From Cyclobacteriaceae bacterium (GTDB lineage Bacteria; Bacteroidota; Bacteroidia; Cytophagales; Cyclobacteriaceae): a stretch of DNA of 33,563 bases. Positions 16,942-27,200 of the stretch are shown piece by piece; position 1 is the first letter of the stretch, and each line of letters opens with the position of its first letter. The position numbers and the translations under genes were made by a program. The notes beneath the pieces are model-generated. The model worked only from the letters and a program-made list of their open reading frames with translations. It was not told the DNA's origin and did no database searches. The stretch is from NCBI GenBank assembly GCA_025055435.1, contig JANWWN010000033.1:1-33563 (forward strand), in the 5' to 3' direction.

Positions 16942-18378
16942 ATGAAGCAAATTTTTTTTCCACTTATATTTCTGCTGAAACTGGCTTCTGCACAGACTTA
17001 TCAGATTATTCTCGGTCCGGATGAAATTGCCGAAAACCAAACCTGGACCATCACCATCACAGTACATAACGAAAAAATCAGGGAGCACGACAACTTTCCC
17101 GAAATCGCAGGTTTTCGGAAAGGCGGTCTGTCCACTTCCTCCCAAACCAGCATCATCAACGGGCAGATGAATTCGTCCTACAGCCTTATTATGACATACG
17201 TACCGATAAAGCAGGGCCTGATTACGATTCCGCCTTTCACCATGAAGATCAACGGCCAGCCCGTGAGCTCTCCGGGAAAAAAAGTAAAAATAGGCCCGCC
17301 GGCAACTGCCCGATCACATGATCCGTTTAAAGACTTCTTCGATCGTGATGAATTTTTGAATCCATTCAGAGGCCGTGCCCCGGTGGAATTTGTTGATGTA
17401 AAAGAAGATGCGTTTCTGGCACTAACCACCAGCAAAGACGAGGTGTATGTAGGCGAAGGCTTTAATGCAGTATTGGCTTTTTATGTAGCCGAAGATAACC
17501 AGGCTGCAATGGACTGGTATGATATCAACCGGCAGTTTACCGAAATCCTAAAGAAATTGAAGCCCAAAAACTGCTGGGAAGAAAATTTCGGCATTGAAAG
17601 CATTGAAGGGCGCTCGGTTGAAATCAATAAAAAAGCTTACACTCAGTTTAAAATTTATCAGGCCACTTACTACCCGCTTGCGGCTGAGCCCGTTGAATTT
17701 CCGGAAATCGCACTGGAAATGATTAAATACAAAATCGCCAAAAATCCTTCCTTCTTCAGTCCGAACCGTCAGCGCGATTTCAAAACATTCTACTCCAAAC
17801 CCAAAACCGTGCGGGTGAAAGAACTGCCGCCTCATCCGCTGCGAAACATTGCCGCAGTAGGTAATTACCGTTTAAAAGAATCGGTAAAACCACAGGAAAC
17901 CCGCACCGGTCAGAGCATTCAATATGAATTTACCATTTATGGCGAAGGAAATATCGGAGCCATCACCAAACCCAATGTGCGCGACCAACGGGTATTTGAT
18001 GTGTTTGATCCAAACATACGGCAGAACATCCGGCGCGACAACAACCGCGTAACCGGCAGCGCCACCTTTAGTTATTACCTCATTCCTAAAGAGCCCGGCA
18101 CTTTCAACCTGGGCGACTATTTTCAATGGTTCTTTTTCAACCCGGAAACCGGAAAATACGATACCCTTCGTGCAACAACCGTTGTCACCGTTACAGGCGA
18201 AAGCCTGAAAAACGAAGCCATCGAATCATCGGGCGAAAGTTCCTTTTATGATCGCATGCTTTCAGCCGACAACACACTGCGTAACAAATCGTGGTTTGAC
18301 GAGAACATCTGGATGATAAATCTGTTCGTCCTTGCACTCATCGGCCTGTCCGTTTATGCGGTCTTCATCCGCAAGTAG
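16942..18378 (+). CDS. batD: BatD-family protein, secreted and membrane-anchored
   Basis: The protein (478 aa from this ATG) starts with a signal peptide, MKQIFFPLIFLLKLASAQ. A large periplasmic part follows, with beta-rich repeats typical of the BatD/oxygen-tolerance family: early WTITITVHN and FRKGGLSTSSQTSIING, and later TGQSIQYEFTIYGEGNIG. A C-terminal membrane helix lies at about 455-474 (MINLFVLALIGLSVYAVF), ending in FIRK. BatD is known from bat operons with MoxR and von Willebrand-domain BatA/BatB, thought to act in stress tolerance of the envelope. None of those genes is in the window, so this is an orphan copy whose partner is unknown. A run of 44 upstream in-frame residues lacks a signal peptide and covers the promoter. 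Confidence 0.8.
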   Translation: MKQIFFPLIFLLKLASAQTYQIILGPDEIAENQTWTITITVHNEKIREHDNFPEIAGFRKGGLSTSSQTSIINGQMNSSYSLIMTYVPIKQGLITIPPFTMKINGQPVSSPGKKVKIGPPATARSHDPFKDFFDRDEFLNPFRGRAPVEFVDVKEDAFLALTTSKDEVYVGEGFNAVLAFYVAEDNQAAMDWYDINRQFTEILKKLKPKNCWEENFGIESIEGRSVEINKKAYTQFKIYQATYYPLAAEPVEFPEIALEMIKYKIAKNPSFFSPNRQRDFKTFYSKPKTVRVKELPPHPLRNIAAVGNYRLKESVKPQETRTGQSIQYEFTIYGEGNIGAITKPNVRDQRVFDVFDPNIRQNIRRDNNRVTGSATFSYYLIPKEPGTFNLGDYFQWFFFNPETGKYDTLRATTVVTVTGESLKNEAIESSGESSFYDRMLSADNTLRNKSWFDENIWMINLFVLALIGLSVYAVFIRK

Positions 18379-18400
18379 TTATTATTTTGATGTATTGTGC

Positions 18401-18424
18401 ACAATGCCCAACTTTAGGCATTGT
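18401..18424 (+). repeat. Hairpin immediately before the aroC start
   Basis: ACAATGCC (18401-18408) and GGCATTGT (18417-18424) form a perfect 8-bp stem with an 8-base loop, ending two bases before the aroC ATG. It lies 22 bases after the batD stop. It could be a weak terminator for batD, an operator, or an mRNA structure that covers the aroC ribosome site. Confidence 0.55.
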
Positions 18425-18426
18425 TT

Positions 18427-19527
18427 ATGAATACTTTCGGAAATCTTTTTCGCATCACCACCTTTGGCGAATCGCACGGACCGGCCATTGGCGTAGTAAT
18501 TGACGGCTGTCCGGCAGGATTGGAAATAGATGAGTCATTTATTCAAAGTGAACTGAACCGTAGAAAACCCGGTCAGTCGCGCTTAACCACCCAGCGAAAA
18601 GAAGATGATACCTTCACCATCTTATCCGGCGTTTTTGAAGGAAAGAGTACCGGTGCACCGATAGCCCTTGTAATTGAAAATAAAGATGCGCGCAGTAAAG
18701 ATTACGAACATCTGAAGGATACCTTCCGGCCATCGCATGCCGACTACACCTATGAAATGAAATATGGCTTTCGCGACTACCGCGGAGGTGGCCGCAGCTC
18801 GGCCCGCGAAACTGCCGCGCGCGTTGCAGCCGGTGCCGTTGCCAAACTGCTATTGCGAAAATACAACGTTGCTGTACAGGCTTATGTGTCGCAGGTAGGC
18901 CACATCGAAGCGCCACCCTACAACACACTTAATTTATCTCAAACCGAAAGCAATGCTGTGCGCTGCCCACATGGGGAAACAGCGGAGAAGATGATGGCAT
19001 TGATTGAGGAAGTTCGTAAAAGCCGCGACACCATAGGCGGCGTGGTAACCGGCATCATCCGCGGTGCACCTGCCGGATTGGGCGAACCGGTATTTGGTAA
19101 ATTCCATGCTGAGCTGGGCAGGGCCATGCTCAGTATCAACGCAGTAAAGGGTTTTGAAATCGGGAGCGGTTTTGCCGGGGTGGCCATGCGGGGTTCACAA
19201 CATAACGATGTATTTGTTAAAGAAGGTGAAACCATCCGTACGAGAACCAATTATTCCGGGGGTGTGCAGGGCGGCATTACCAACGGTGAAGATATTTACT
19301 TTCGTGTGGCATTTAAGCCGGTGGCCACCATCATGCAGGACCAGCCTTCGGTTGATAAGGAGGGAAATGAAACTACCGTTAGCGGACGCGGCCGCCACGA
19401 CCCGTGCGTGGTACCCAGGGCCGTTCCCATCGTAGAAGCCATGGCTGCTCTGGTTACGGTGGATTTTTTGTTACAAAATGAAATTGCTAAGTTGTTAGGC
19501 AATAAGCAAAGACAACCAGTCTTGTAA
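18427..19527 (+). CDS. aroC: Chorismate synthase
   Basis: Chorismate synthase makes chorismate from EPSP with reduced FMN, the final step of the shikimate pathway. The ATG at 18427 gives 366 residues beginning [18 protein letters not shown], the family's usual start. An upstream TTG adds only two residues. Family signatures are present: [29 protein letters not shown], the [14 protein letters not shown] segment, and [16 protein letters not shown] near the C-terminus. No other aro gene is nearby. It converges with the Omp85-like gene with a 74-base gap in which I find no strong terminator, only a T-rich run and a 5-bp TTAAC/GTTAA dyad. Confidence 0.98.
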   Translation: MNTFGNLFRITTFGESHGPAIGVVIDGCPAGLEIDESFIQSELNRRKPGQSRLTTQRKEDDTFTILSGVFEGKSTGAPIALVIENKDARSKDYEHLKDTFRPSHADYTYEMKYGFRDYRGGGRSSARETAARVAAGAVAKLLLRKYNVAVQAYVSQVGHIEAPPYNTLNLSQTESNAVRCPHGETAEKMMALIEEVRKSRDTIGGVVTGIIRGAPAGLGEPVFGKFHAELGRAMLSINAVKGFEIGSGFAGVAMRGSQHNDVFVKEGETIRTRTNYSGGVQGGITNGEDIYFRVAFKPVATIMQDQPSVDKEGNETTVSGRGRHDPCVVPRAVPIVEAMAALVTVDFLLQNEIAKLLGNKQRQPVL

Positions 19528-19601
19528 AAATGGCAAACTAAGCCTGTGTCTATCTTTTTTATCTTATCAAAAATTAGTCAGAACCTTAACGGGACCACTG
19601 G

Positions 19602-21395
19602 TTAATTATACCTTACCATTTGCGGCTTCTTCACGAAACCGGCTGTGTATTTTACCTGAAGGTTGGATGAAAGTGAAATTCTGAAGTTACTGATTCCTTC
19701 GGTTGTGCGCGGAAAATAAAACAATCGCAGCTCAATTGTGCCAAATACCAGGTTCTCATTGCGGGTTCGAAGCCCTGCTCCCAGGGCAACCCATGCCGGC
19801 TGCCGGAACAACACTTCATTTTCCTTTGCAACCAGTCCGGCACCGGCAAACACCAAAGGTGCCAGCCGGAAACCCAACACGGATGCCGGAGTGAACAACA
19901 GCGTTTCTGTTTGAAAACTGAATCGCTGATTTCCCAACAGACTGTCGGCCGGAAAACTGCGCAGGCCCAAATCACTACGCAGGGTTAAGGGCAGCAGGGT
20001 TTGCTGCTTCAGCAAAGCTGAATAGGATACGGTAAGTGACTGGCGGATTTTATGATTTCTCCACTCAACAATCCGGCTGAAAAAAGATGCCTGTCCTGTC
20101 ACAACAACGTCTTCAAAACCCTGATTACGCAAAAAGCCGCCGGCATTTAACGAGAGCGTAGTAAAATCACCATTTCTTCTAACCATTGATTTGGTAAAGC
20201 TGGCACCTAAGTAAGGACGCGTAAGATTGAGCTGCCTGATTCTTCCTGCCACCAATGTTAACTGTCGGCCGTAGGGTAAATCTTCCGTACGGCCAAAGCC
20301 ATAGATGTAGCGCGTCTTATAAAAGTTCTGTTTAAAAAACGAAACTTCACCCAGCCAGTAGGTTTGGTTATTATAAACCGGATTGTCCTGTTCAATTAAC
20401 TGATCGGGTCGTTTCAGAAAATGCTGGTCAAATACACGGATTCCAACAAAGTGCCTGCCGCGGTTTGCCAAGCGGTTCCGGATACCGAGGTTGTATCCTA
20501 TCCAAAAATCGGTCAGGTGGTATCGGTATTGGCGGAAGTCGGCTTCGTTTTTATTGTACAAATTAACCGCCCAGTTCCGGCTTACTTCCAAACCACCAGC
20601 CAATCGGGTATAAGGCGAGACCAGAGGTCGGTCGAGTTTCAGGAAGACAGCATTTTCGTTTTCACCACCCAGTCTTGCTCCGTTACCGAGTTCCGTGTAC
20701 GACAGTGTAGCATTAATGAGACTGCCTGCCACACTGGTTTTGTTGTACAATACCTGATAACCGGTTTCAGGATGGCGGCTGGCATCAAATATTCCGTTCA
20801 GTTCAAGACGTTGTGCAAAGCCGGCAACATTTACATCGTATATACCAAAGCGGTACCGGTCGGTTGCTCGCGGTGAAAAACTGCCACCAATGCTAAACAC
20901 ATCGCGGGTAAATACAATCAAATCAACCGAATCGGATGTATGCTCCAACGGCTTTATGGTGATGGTTGCATCGAGCATGAAATCCAGGTCGCGCAGATAA
21001 CGTTCATTATCGGCCAGTTTAAAAGGATCCAGCGGTTTCCCGGTCCGGATAAACAGGTTATCGCGGATCATCTGTTCGCGGGTATTGGTATGGAGGCGGT
21101 TACCCAACCGTGCAAATCTTTTCATCCGGCTTTGCCGGGTGGTGTCGTAAAAATTTCGTTCAAACCCGATTTGCTCAACAATAATGTTCCTGATGATTTT
21201 GCCCTGCCAGGGCATAAAGCTTTTTTCGCTACGCTGGTCAATGACCGAATCGCGTGAGCGGCCATTTACCACAATCCGCTCTTTTACTTTTTCCTGGATT
21301 ATCTTTCCCGCAGGCCTGGAATCTTCCTTTGGCTGCTGTGCTGTTGCAGCCAACGCCAATCCAATCCATAAAATAGTTGCGCACGTTAACCGCAT
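19602..21395 (-). CDS. Omp85/BamA-like outer-membrane barrel protein
   Basis: From the ATG at 21395 this is a 597-residue protein with a signal peptide (MRLTCATILWIGLALAATAQQ). Residues about 40-180 look like a periplasmic POTRA-type region, with IRNIIVEQIGFERNF and a conserved-looking NERYLRDLDFMLDATITI segment. The remainder is rich in alternating aromatic and polar strands fitting a 16-strand-type beta-barrel (for example LLFTPASVLGFRLAPLVFAGAG and a terminal ISNFRISLSSNLQVKY). It is shorter than BamA, so a specialised Omp85 family member or a surface-antigen-like protein is more likely than BamA itself. A TTG seven codons upstream is a poorer start. The start codon lies in the loop of a long hairpin (21378-21429). 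The M14 peptidase gene precedes it in the same direction. Confidence 0.7.
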   Translation of the reverse strand: MRLTCATILWIGLALAATAQQPKEDSRPAGKIIQEKVKERIVVNGRSRDSVIDQRSEKSFMPWQGKIIRNIIVEQIGFERNFYDTTRQSRMKRFARLGNRLHTNTREQMIRDNLFIRTGKPLDPFKLADNERYLRDLDFMLDATITIKPLEHTSDSVDLIVFTRDVFSIGGSFSPRATDRYRFGIYDVNVAGFAQRLELNGIFDASRHPETGYQVLYNKTSVAGSLINATLSYTELGNGARLGGENENAVFLKLDRPLVSPYTRLAGGLEVSRNWAVNLYNKNEADFRQYRYHLTDFWIGYNLGIRNRLANRGRHFVGIRVFDQHFLKRPDQLIEQDNPVYNNQTYWLGEVSFFKQNFYKTRYIYGFGRTEDLPYGRQLTLVAGRIRQLNLTRPYLGASFTKSMVRRNGDFTTLSLNAGGFLRNQGFEDVVVTGQASFFSRIVEWRNHKIRQSLTVSYSALLKQQTLLPLTLRSDLGLRSFPADSLLGNQRFSFQTETLLFTPASVLGFRLAPLVFAGAGLVAKENEVLFRQPAWVALGAGLRTRNENLVFGTIELRLFYFPRTTEGISNFRISLSSNLQVKYTAGFVKKPQMVRYN

Positions 21396-21429
21396 ATCGA
21401 AATCAGCAGTATGCAAATTAACGTGCGCA
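21378..21429 (-). promoter_or_regulatory. Long dyad enclosing the start codon of the Omp85-like gene
   Basis: TGCGCACGTTAA (21378-21389) and TTAACGTGCGCA (21418-21429) are a perfect 12-bp inverted repeat. Inside it, GCATA (21392-21396) and TATGC (21410-21414) add a 5-bp stem, leaving a loop of 13 bases. In mRNA the left arm encodes residues 3-6 of the signal peptide and the right arm is 5' leader, so the ATG at 21395-21393 would be base-paired. This is a candidate translation-control or RNA-thermometer-like structure; function is inferred. Confidence 0.6.
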
Positions 21430-21449
21430 GATTGACCCGCAATACGGGA

Positions 21450-24008
21450 TTACCGGGTTGCTGCTTCGTTTAGCAAATGCCCGTAGAAAACAGCATTGGT
21501 AAATATTTTGTTGGTGCCCAGCCAGAAAGCGCGGAAGGCCAGGTTATCGGTAAAGCCAATCACCCGTCCGCGACCCGAAGCCGAAAAGCCCGCCACAGAG
21601 CTGTTCTTTAATTTCGCATAGTTAGCTTTGGAAATATATCCGCTGAGCAAGGGATTAGCTGTATAAACCATCGGATTACCATAAGGATTTTTACTGTTTT
21701 CCATAAACAGGTTATTGTCCTTGAATACCGGAATACGCCCGGAAGTGTATCCGTAGAACAACGGGTTGGTGAGGTCGGCCTGGGTTTCGAATATCGCTCC
21801 GGGGCTTTGTTGTGCACCGCGGTATTCTTCGATATCGGCATAGGCACGAGGCTTTTCCGGTTTATCAGCAGGTTGATCTGTCTTTTTCATTTCAAACTTT
21901 CCAAGGCCGGCACTGTTCAGCCAGTTCAGGGCTGCATCAAAACCTATAATTACGCCTCCGTTTTGTACCCATGTTTTTAACCTTTCTTTAGTTGACTCCG
22001 AAATCGAATTGTACGAGCCGTTGGGAAAGATAATCGTATTGTATCGGTTAATGTTGGTTCGGTTCAGCACATCTACCGGTAGGGCTGTTACCGGGATACG
22101 CATACGGTCATCCAGCAGGTGCCACAGCTCGCCTGCATCATTGGCATTTACCCCTTCACCCACCAGCAGGGCGATCTCAGGTTTGCGCAAAGGCAAAAAA
22201 GCATTACTGCCCAGACTCACTCCTTTATAATCCAAACCGGTATTAAATGCATAAACATCTATTCCGTCTTTCTCGGTTATTTCTCTGATCTGAAATTGAA
22301 TCTGATCCGCAGATTTTCCCTGGTCAGCAACAGTTACCAGGATGGAGCCGCGCTCAAAACGTTTGCCTGAAGGATGAAAGAATGGTTCCGTAGCTACTTT
22401 AACCCGGATGTTATTTTGTAAAAGGCGGTTCAATGCGCGCGGCACATAATATCCGAAGGGCTCGAAAACATACGCATATTGCGATGCGCCGCCAACCAGT
22501 TTACCGGATTGGTGCGTTATTTCGGTAATCTTTGTGCCTAATGAAGGTAAAGCTTTCAGCTCCTCATGTTCAACACCAAAGGCAAGTGGGAGCGTCCAGG
22601 TAGATATATCATAAAATAAGCTGTCCTGGAAAGCCGTTCTTCGCTCAATCATACCTTTGATTAAACGATATTGTGGCTGGTTGAGTGGCACAATAAACGC
22701 CGACTCTGCGTCAAACGATTTTCCGCCAATTGAAATAGTTGCGGCCGGGCGGTAAACATCAACCTGATGCCGGATAAATATGCGGGCAAGCTCATTGGCG
22801 CGCACTTTATCCGTTGAAGCAAATGCAAATGCCTTAACCGGATCTTTCGTTGCTTCTGCCACAGCATTTTTAAAGAAATCACGTTGGTAGTTTAACAGCT
22901 CTTCGCGTATGGAGTTAACAGCCTGTAATGTACTGAGTGCCGTAACGAACTGGTTACGGATGGTAAAGGCAAAATGTAAAACACCGTTTATACTTTCCTG
23001 GGCATGACCGCGTGAGCTGGCCTGTTCGAATAAAATGCCCACAGCTCCCTGAACATCGGGAAAGGTGGAGCCTTTGCCGTAGTAAAAATCATCGTATCCC
23101 TCCTGGGTGTAATAAAATGAGCCGATGTTATCCAGGGCTTTAGCATGAAACTCACCGATTTTCCTGGTTAGCTCCTGATTTTTTGCCGGTGTAAGCGGGT
23201 GAACACGCGAGGGTACACCGGGCTGGAAAAAGAAGGTGGCGTTGGTTCCCATCTCGTGATGGTCGGTAAGCACGTTGGGCTTCCATTTGTGAAAGGTGGC
23301 AATGCGTGCCTGCGATTCGGGTTGCTGGGCTACCAGCCAGTCGCGGTTTAAGTCAAACCAATAATGATTGGTTCGCCCGCCGGGCCAGGGTTCGTTGTGT
23401 TCCATGTCGGCCGGATCGGCCGATATCACCTTGCTTTTTCGCGAATTGACCCAGCTGCTAAAGCGATGTAAGCCATCCGGATTAAAACTCGGATCAAAAA
23501 GTATAACCACATTGTTTAGGTAATCATCCATTTCTTTTCCCTGAGCGGCAGCCAGGTGATAGGCCACGAGCAACGCCGCATTACTTCCGCTTGCTTCATT
23601 GCCATGAATGCTGAAGCCCATATAGAACACAACCGGCATGTTGCGTATATCCAGACTGCTGCTCTTCGAAGGATCAGTCAGTTGAACATGCTGAGAACGA
23701 ATGGCTTCAATGTTCTGATGATTTTTAGGCGAGGTAATAGTTAGTAACAGCAGCGGACGTCCTTCATGAGTGTGGCCGGTCACCTCCAGGCTAATCCGAT
23801 CGGAAGCCCGGTCTAACGCGTACATGTAATTTACAAGCCGGTCATGGCTGATGTGCCACTCCCCCACCTCGTGCCCTATAACAGCTTGCGGAGGCGGTAT
23901 GGAAGGGTTATAGTTTACACCCTCCGGCAGATAGTAACTCAACGATGGCTGAGTATGGGCAGGCGTAAAAAAATAGAGGCTGAATATCAATAAAATTAGG
24001 CAACGCAT
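21450..24008 (-). CDS. Secreted M14-family zinc carboxypeptidase-like protein with C-terminal GATase-like domain
   Basis: This is an 852-residue secreted protein. A signal peptide (residues 1-19, ending PAHTQ) leads to an M14 peptidase domain at about 45-360. The zinc site is His135-Gly-Asn-Glu138 in SIHGNEASG and a later His in TDHHEMG (250/251). NRDW holds an Arg (222) in the substrate-binding position, and Glu328 in GILFEQASSRG is the candidate general base. The rest, especially residues about 600-690 (LLVGEGVNANDAGELW, then NTIIFPNGSYNSI and GGVIIGFD), resembles a class I glutamine amidotransferase/DJ-1-type fold, as in the large M14 proteins of Bacteroidota. It probably degrades peptides outside the cytoplasm. 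Upstream is a divergent gap with dyads; downstream the Omp85-like gene starts after 54 bases. Confidence 0.87.
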   Translation of the reverse strand: MRCLILLIFSLYFFTPAHTQPSLSYYLPEGVNYNPSIPPPQAVIGHEVGEWHISHDRLVNYMYALDRASDRISLEVTGHTHEGRPLLLLTITSPKNHQNIEAIRSQHVQLTDPSKSSSLDIRNMPVVFYMGFSIHGNEASGSNAALLVAYHLAAAQGKEMDDYLNNVVILFDPSFNPDGLHRFSSWVNSRKSKVISADPADMEHNEPWPGGRTNHYWFDLNRDWLVAQQPESQARIATFHKWKPNVLTDHHEMGTNATFFFQPGVPSRVHPLTPAKNQELTRKIGEFHAKALDNIGSFYYTQEGYDDFYYGKGSTFPDVQGAVGILFEQASSRGHAQESINGVLHFAFTIRNQFVTALSTLQAVNSIREELLNYQRDFFKNAVAEATKDPVKAFAFASTDKVRANELARIFIRHQVDVYRPAATISIGGKSFDAESAFIVPLNQPQYRLIKGMIERRTAFQDSLFYDISTWTLPLAFGVEHEELKALPSLGTKITEITHQSGKLVGGASQYAYVFEPFGYYVPRALNRLLQNNIRVKVATEPFFHPSGKRFERGSILVTVADQGKSADQIQFQIREITEKDGIDVYAFNTGLDYKGVSLGSNAFLPLRKPEIALLVGEGVNANDAGELWHLLDDRMRIPVTALPVDVLNRTNINRYNTIIFPNGSYNSISESTKERLKTWVQNGGVIIGFDAALNWLNSAGLGKFEMKKTDQPADKPEKPRAYADIEEYRGAQQSPGAIFETQADLTNPLFYGYTSGRIPVFKDNNLFMENSKNPYGNPMVYTANPLLSGYISKANYAKLKNSSVAGFSASGRGRVIGFTDNLAFRAFWLGTNKIFTNAVFYGHLLNEAATR

Positions 24009-24040
24009 ACAATTTGGAATTAAACGGTTGAAGATGAAAA

Positions 24041-24092
24041 AATAACCCTGTAAAAAACAATCACATAGGCGTTTTTTATGCGAGTGGTTATT
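24041..24092. promoter_or_regulatory. Two-tier dyad in the divergent promoter gap
   Basis: AATAACC (24041-24047) and GGTTATT (24086-24092) flank a second dyad, TAAAAAAC (24051-24058) and GTTTTTTA (24071-24078). It lies between the M14 peptidase start (24008, minus) and the Oar-type receptor start (24210, plus), where no terminator is needed. An operator or leader structure is possible. The inner arms are A/T runs and could be by chance. Confidence 0.4.
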
Positions 24093-24169
24093 TAAGGCGT
24101 GTTAGGGATTTGTAAACAACTTGTGGAAAGAATTAAAGAATGAGTAAACCGGCATTAGGACGAATCCGA

Positions 24170-24177
24170 TAATTTTG
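24170..24177 (+). promoter_or_regulatory. Putative -7 promoter element of the Oar-type receptor operon
   Basis: TAATTTTG matches TAnnTTTG exactly and ends 32 bases before the ATG at 24210. No TTG is found at the expected -33 spacing. It is the only exact match in this gap on the plus strand. Confidence 0.6.
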
Positions 24178-24209
24178 AAGGCTTTCTTAAAAACTAAAAT
24201 CCATTCTTT

Positions 24210-27200
24210 ATGAGGAGAATTTTACTGCTTACAATCCTTGTGTTGGCAGCTTACCGGGGCGCCTATGCACAGGGAGTAACGACAGCTTCCATGACCGGGG
24301 TGGTCAGGGATGCAAAAGGCGATGTAATTCCGGGGGCAAACGTAGTTGCCATACATCAACCTTCGGGTACGCAATATGGGGTAGCTACACGTGCCGATGG
24401 CTATTATAATATACCGGCTATGCGCGTTGGCGGCCCCTACTCGGTAACGGTATCTTTTGTAGGCTTTAAAGAGCAAAAAGAAGAAAACGTTTACCTGCAG
24501 CTCGGGCAGACGCTGGTACTGAATTTTACGTTGACGGATGAGTCAACGCAGTTGGAGGAAGTGGTGATTACCGCTACGAAAGACCCGATTCTGAATTCCG
24601 ACAAAATGGGGGCTTCAACCAACTTCAGTACCAACGATATTCAACGGCTGCCTTCCATCGGCAGGGACTTTCGCGACATGACCCGCCTTACTCCGCAGGC
24701 CAGCGGGAGTTTCTCTTTTGCCGGTCGCAGTAACCTTTACAACAACCTCACTATTGACGGAGCTACGGTAAATAACGTGTTTGGTCTGGCGCCTCTTCCG
24801 GCCGGACAATCAAACACCACACCATTCAGCCTGGATGCCATACAGGAAATAACCGTATCGCTTTCTCCCTACGATGTACGACTGGGAAATTTTACCGGCG
24901 CAGGAATTAGCGCAGTAACCCGAAGTGGAACTAATGAGTTAAGCGGCTCTGCCTATTACTTCTTCCGCAACGAAAGCATGGCCGGAAAAAAAGTTGACGG
25001 TCAGGAAATTCCGCTTACCGATTTTAAATTTTCCAACTATGGTGTTCGCCTCGGCGGACCAATCATTAAAAACAAAGCATTCTTCTTTGCCAATCTGGAA
25101 TTTGAGAAGAGAACTGAACCGTTCTATACTTTCCCTGTTCGTGCCAACCGCAACGAATCAACAGTTGGTAAAACGCAGGCAACTGATGATAACGATCCGG
25201 AAACCGGTCTTGCCGGCTTACGCGATTTCCTGATTAATAACTATGGCTACGATCCGGGCGTGTACAAAAATTTTCCGCGCGAGAATAACAGCCTACGCTA
25301 TGTCGTGCGCCTGGATTACAACATTAACAAAAACCACAAATTAACGGTCAGGGGTAACGTAACCAATGCATTTCAGGATCAGCCTCCCAGTGGTTCAGGC
25401 GGATTTGTAGGTGGACCTCCGGGTGGGCGTGGCAACAGCAACAACGTGCTCTCGTTTTCGTCTTCTTATTACCGAATAAACAACAACCAGTATTCCGGTA
25501 CGGTTGAACTCAATTCCATGCTCGGCGGAGGAAAGTTTCATAATAACCTGGTAATCGGATACAGTGCATTCCGTGATTTTCGTGAAGATGCAGGTGGTAA
25601 ACCAACTCCTTCATTTCCGCTGGTTGACATCATCGGCCCTAACGGCCAGAACATGACCACTTTCGGTCCTGACCCCTTTACCAAAAACAACCTGTTGAAT
25701 CAGGATGTGTTTCAGATTAACGACAACTTCAGCATCTATAAGCGCAATCACATCATCACCCTGGGTACAGCAAACGAATTTTACAGATTCAATAACCGTT
25801 TTACTCCGCTCGTAAACGGCGTGTACCGTTACAACAGCCTGGCTGACTTTTATGCTGATGCCAACCCGGCTACTACAGCCACAGCCCGGCCTGCCCAATA
25901 CACCATTCAATATGTAGCTGTTCCCGGTGGACCGGATGCTGTCTCAGCTAAATGGTCAGCACTTCAGCTGGGCTTCTTTGCACAGGACGAATACACCGGT
26001 ATAAAGAATGTAAAAATAACAGCCGGTTTGCGGGTTGATATTCCTACCTATCTCACCGATCTTCCTGTTAACAACTACATCAACCGCCTGGACTTTAATG
26101 GAGAACAACTGCGCATCGGTGGTTGGCCGGAAGTTCGCCCGCTGTGGTCACCACGTGTTGGATTTAACTGGGACGTGAAAGGCGACCGCTCAACGCAGGT
26201 TCGCGGTGGTACCGGTGTGCTGACCGGACGTGTGCCGTTTGTGTGGTTATCGAACGCTGTAAGTAACAACGGCTTGTTCTTTGGTCAATTTAATTCCACG
26301 ACCGTTCCATTTGACCTGACCGGTGACGGATTCCCGTATAACTTTACTTTGGATCCTTATGTTGCAACAGCCGAGCAATTTGCTGATCTGAATGCCGGCA
26401 TGCCAGCACTTATCACCAACCCGCTTGATCGTAACTACGGACGTCCGGCGGTTGTGGCCGGTGTAAACACACTGGATAAAAATTTCCGGTTCCCTCAGGT
26501 TTGGCGCAGCAGCCTTGCTGTTGACCAGAAACTGCCGTTTGGCCTGGTTGGAACTGCGGAATTTATCGTAACCAAAGACATTAATGCCGTGTATATACGC
26601 GATGCGAACCTTGCTCCGGCAGTTGCACGATTGAACGGTGATGGTCGTCCGTTATTTGGTGCTGTTCCCGGCAGCCCTACTGTTGATCGGGCCATCATCG
26701 CCAACGACAGACGCCTGCAGGGTGATGTAAGCCAGGCGCTGGTACTGACCAACACCAACAAAGGTTATCAATGGAGCGCCACCTTCCAGTTGCGTAAGCA
26801 GTTTAGCCGCGGCTTCGAGATGACCGTGGCGTACAACTACACGGATGCGCGTGAAATAAACCCGCAAACCGCTGCTACAGCCGGAAGTGTATTTAGCTCA
26901 CAGGCTCATGTAAACGGCCCGAACAATCCGGAATTGTCGTATGCCGCAGCATTGACCCCGCACCGTGTTATTGTTTATGGTTCGTATCGCAAAGAGTATG
27001 CACGTCATTTTGCAACTACGCTCGGCTTTTCGTTTGAAGGACGTTCGGGTAACAACTTCTCGTATGTGTATCAGGGTGACCTGAACAGCGACGGTATTGC
27101 CGGTAACGACCTGATTTATATTCCTCGCAATAAAAATGAAATCGTACTGTCCACGAGCAGCGCAACCGATAACCGTTCATTGGACGAAATATGGACCCAA

